The translations under genes and the position numbers were made by a program. The notes under the pieces are model-generated. The model was given only the letters and a program-made list of their open reading frames with translations, did not search any database and was not told the DNA's origin. A DNA stretch of 10,084 bases from Auxenochlorella pyrenoidosa (taxonomy: Eukaryota > Chlorophyta > Trebouxiophyceae > Chlorellales > Chlorellaceae): positions 1,530,994 to 1,541,077 of the forward strand of contig KQ481938.1 in the NCBI GenBank assembly GCA_001430745.1, given 5' to 3'. Shown in pieces: positions 7,839 through 10,084 of this stretch. Every line of letters starts with the position of its first letter. The first letter of the stretch is position 1.

Positions 7839-8571
7839 CAAGAATGCTGCAAGAGGCCAAGTCACTCATAGGCCGGACTGCCTGCTTTCATGTGCGTTCC
7901 CCAGGTCACCCTCCTGCCACCTGTTGGATCCAGAAGTGGGGTGAATTACACATAAGGGGAGGGAGAACTGAGAAGTGCCGGGGGGGGGAGGCCAGGAAAA
8001 CGGCAGGCAGGCAGCGGGCCGCCAACCATGCCAGTGAGGAGGGTTTTTGCCGCTGTGCAGGGAGGGAGGGGAGGCGTCAAGCGGGGTCGCATCAGAGTGA
8101 TCCCCTCCGGTAACTTCGCGTCCGGAATGAAATGTATGTGTGCCTGCTAGGGGCGGGTTGTGGGCGCCAGCGCACGCGGCGTGGGGGGCCGCCCGCGCCG
8201 CTTGCGCTCGGCAGCGCGCCGCGCCCGCCCTGCAACAGGCATGTTCGCGGAAGCAAAAACAGGGCGGCAAGCAACGAAATGCAATGAACATGGAGCATGG
8301 CATGACAGCGGGAGTGGTACATGCAAGGTGGGCGGGGCAGGGTGGCAGGGCAGGAGGGCGGCCCAGAGGGCCAGCCCCCGGCTGCTGCCCCTCCACCGGC
8401 CCTGATGTCGATGTCTTCTCAGTGTTTTTCCGAGGGCCGCAGCTGAAGAGCTGGGCGTCCTCTCGTCACGCCAAGCACTGGCCCAGCGTAACTGTTAATG
8501 CCAGCATAGCAGGGCCGTTTGCTTGGGGAGGGTCTGGCCGGCGGGCGGCCCAGCCGGGAGCGGCGGGCTGC
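7839..8571. other. Intergenic: upstream of gene 4 and 3' flank of Fd-GOGAT
   Basis: This separates the tandem minus-strand genes. It includes the 3'UTR of Fd-GOGAT (downstream of 8572) and the promoter/5'UTR of the methyltransferase gene. The sequence is a patchwork of G-rich (around 7980-8010) and purine- or pyrimidine-biased stretches. I see no convincing gene, TATA box or RNA gene. The open frames on both strands here lack family resemblance or splice-consistent neighbours. Confidence 0.5.
7946..7950 (-). promoter_or_regulatory. Possible TGTAA polyadenylation motif of Fd-GOGAT
   Basis: TTACA on the plus strand is TGTAA in the orientation of the Fd-GOGAT gene, about 620 bp after its stop codon. 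It is the only such motif in this intergenic stretch. A 3'UTR of that length is possible for green algae. It would end about 100 bp before the methyltransferase ATG, so the two transcription units would sit very close. Confidence 0.35.
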
Positions 8572-10084
8572 TCACGCGGTGGCGGCCACCGCCACGCCGC
8601 CCACCACGCCGCTGCCGGCGGCGTCCTCGGCCGCCTTGCTGGCCTGGGGGGTGTTGGACTCGGAGGGCGGCACCAGCTGCCAGAACTTCTGCAGCGAGTT
8701 GGACCAGTCGGCCAGGATGGCCTTGCCCTTGGAGGAGCCTGCGGGGGTGGGAAGGGGAGGGGTGGACGGGTGGGCAACCGACCAGGTCATGCGCACGCCG
8801 TGCGCCATTGACACATGTGACAAAGTGCTGGCTAGCCGGCACGGGCGCCGCTGCCCTGCAGCCAGCGCAGGTCGGGCGGGCGCAGCGCCTGTGCTCCTAT
8901 CCCCGCTCACCGGTGCGCTCCACGTGCGCCTCGATCAGGCCGCGCAGGTGCTCCTCTCCAGCCTTGGTCTGCACCCGCTGGATGGCCACAATCTCGCCGT
9001 TGACGCGGTCGGGGAAGTCGCCTGTGGGGGGCCGGGGTTGGGGGGCAGCAGGGTGGGTGGGGGGAGCGCTGGGGTTGGGGGGCACCAGGGTGGGTGGCTG
9101 GTGGGTGGCACCAGGGTGGGTTGGGTGATGGTGGCAGCACATGCGGCGGCTCTCAATTGGGATGCAAGAGCCAGCAGCCCTCCTCGGCCGGGGGCACAGA
9201 GGGGCTCACCCTCCTCGTCAAAGAAGTAGCCCAGGCCGCCGGTCATGCCGGCCGCCACGTTGCGGCCCACAGGGCCCAGCGCCACCACGGTGCCGCCTGC
9301 AGGCGGGGGGCAGGCGGTGGGCAGGCATGGGTGAGTAGCGAGGTCTGTACAAGGCGGGGAGGCCGGCTGGCGGGAATGGCTGGCAGAGACGGGCGTCAAG
9401 AAACAGGTGCCAGCATCGTACTGGTACAGGCCAATCCAGGAAGGCGCGCGCACCAGTCATGTACTCGCAGCAGTGGTCGCCGGTGCCCTCGACGACCGCC
9501 TCGGCGCGCGAGTTGCGCACAGCAAAGCGCTCGCCCGCGCGGCCGCCCACAAACAGGCGGCCGCCGGTGGCGCCGTACAGGCACGTGTTGCCCACGATGG
9601 AGGCATCCTCCATGGCAAACTTGGTGCCTGCAGGGGCGGGCAGGCAGGCGCGGGGGAGGGCAGCACTATGGTCAGCGGGGGTTGGGCTTGCCGGGGTGCG
9701 TGCGTGGCATGCAGAGCCAGGCAGCATTGGGTGAGTGGTGGGAGCGCGGTGCACCAGCGCGTGGCAGCGCCGCGAGCCCCCCCAGGGTCCCAGAACCACC
9801 CTGCCTGCCCTGCCTGGCTAGCGCCTCTGAGGGAGGCCTCACCCGGGGGCGGCACAATGGTGACGTCGCCGCCGGCCATGCCCTTGCCCACGTAGTCGTT
9901 GGCCTCGCCCACCAGCTTCACGTCCATGCCCGCCACCACGAAGCAGGCAAACGACTGGCCCGCCGAGCCGCGCAGCAGCAGCTGCAGGCGGCCGGTGAAG
10001 CCAGAGTCGCCGTACTTGCGCGCCACGGCGCCGCCCACGCGGCCCAGCGCCGAGCGGTCCACGTTCACAATCTCAAACTCCTGC
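8572..10084 (-). CDS. GSF1: Ferredoxin-dependent glutamate synthase, C-terminal part (partial)
   Basis: This gene corresponds to plant GLU1 and algal GSF1. The enzyme makes two glutamates from glutamine and 2-oxoglutarate using reduced ferredoxin in the plastid stroma (family knowledge). The window holds about 259 C-terminal residues in five exons: 10084-9843, 9627-9454, 9296-9210, 9021-8911 and 8738-8572 (TGA). All introns are GT-AG and phase 1. The sequence is the GxGxG beta-helix domain: [91 protein letters not shown] and [18 protein letters not shown], ending with [15 protein letters not shown]. It stops there with no NAD(P)H-binding small-subunit extension, which identifies the ferredoxin rather than the NADH type. 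An Ala/Gly/Val-rich tail of about 22 residues follows the conserved end. The glutaminase and FMN domains lie beyond the window. The first exon may begin at an acceptor (GCAG|GAG) at the window edge. Confidence 0.96.
9034..9125 (+). repeat. G-rich direct repeats inside a Fd-GOGAT intron
   Basis: In the 9022-9209 intron, a 27-bp unit at 9034-9060 recurs at 9071-9097 with one base changed (CAGCAG to CACCAG), 37 bp apart. A partial third copy (GGCACCAGGGTGGGT) starts at 9107. The plus strand has many runs of three to six G and could form G-quadruplexes. This is the template strand of the Fd-GOGAT gene, so the transcript carries the C-rich side. It is most likely minisatellite-like slippage within an intron. 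Confidence 0.75.

Noticed and set aside
8140..8811. 223-codon plus-strand open frame
   Set aside because: It is antisense to the last exon of Fd-GOGAT and low-complexity (Ala/Gly/Arg). No splice partners or domain are seen.
1..10084. Prokaryotic operon, CRISPR array, transposon, tRNA or rRNA
   Set aside because: Introns, plastid-type proteins and TGTAA signals show nuclear algal DNA. No spaced direct repeats, terminal inverted repeats, transposase motifs or cloverleaf-like sequence were seen. A tRNAscan or Rfam run would be the decisive check.

Overview
The window is nuclear DNA of a green alga, most likely a chlorophyte of the Chlorella-like (trebouxiophyte) type. Four things point there: very GC-rich coding sequence, many short introns of about 130-300 bp, TGTAA polyadenylation motifs downstream of stop codons (the chlorophyte signal), and plant-type plastid proteins. 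I see no operons, Shine-Dalgarno sites, mobile elements, CRISPR arrays or RNA genes. The real genes are split into exons, so their structures were rebuilt from reading-frame continuity, splice consensus and protein-family resemblance.

Layout. (1) 67-499, +: the last two exons of a gene with an acidic, Glu-rich C-terminus, possibly the end of a SNF2-type ATPase (tentative). Its 3' flank carries two TGTAA motifs. (2) 1170-2570, +: a four-exon gene for a 287-aa protein. A basic, Ala/Pro-rich tail precedes a compact domain that resembles a conserved bacterial family of unknown function. (3) 2964-5134, +: a seven-exon gene for a 345-aa protein with a putative plastid transit peptide, a SAP motif, a DCL/DUF3223 domain and a C-terminal CxxC...CxxC module that looks like a degenerate HNH finger. 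(4) 5380-7838, -: a six-exon gene, convergent with gene 3, for a 440-aa FtsJ/RlmM-type rRNA 2'-O-methyltransferase with all catalytic positions present. (5) 8572-10084, -: the 3' part of the ferredoxin-dependent glutamate synthase gene, five exons, ending at the Fd-GOGAT C-terminus.

Genes 3, 4 and 5 would fit plastid or organelle functions: rRNA maturation for 3 and 4, nitrogen assimilation for 5. Nothing in the sequence shows that they are co-regulated, and the neighbourhood is probably ordinary nuclear gene order. The most notable signals are three GC-AG introns among 19 complete introns, each with the strong donor AG|GCAAG; the SAP + DCL/DUF3223 + His-lacking HNH-like fusion; the basic-tailed bacterial-type protein; and the frame-preserving first intron of gene 4, which gives that protein two possible N-termini.
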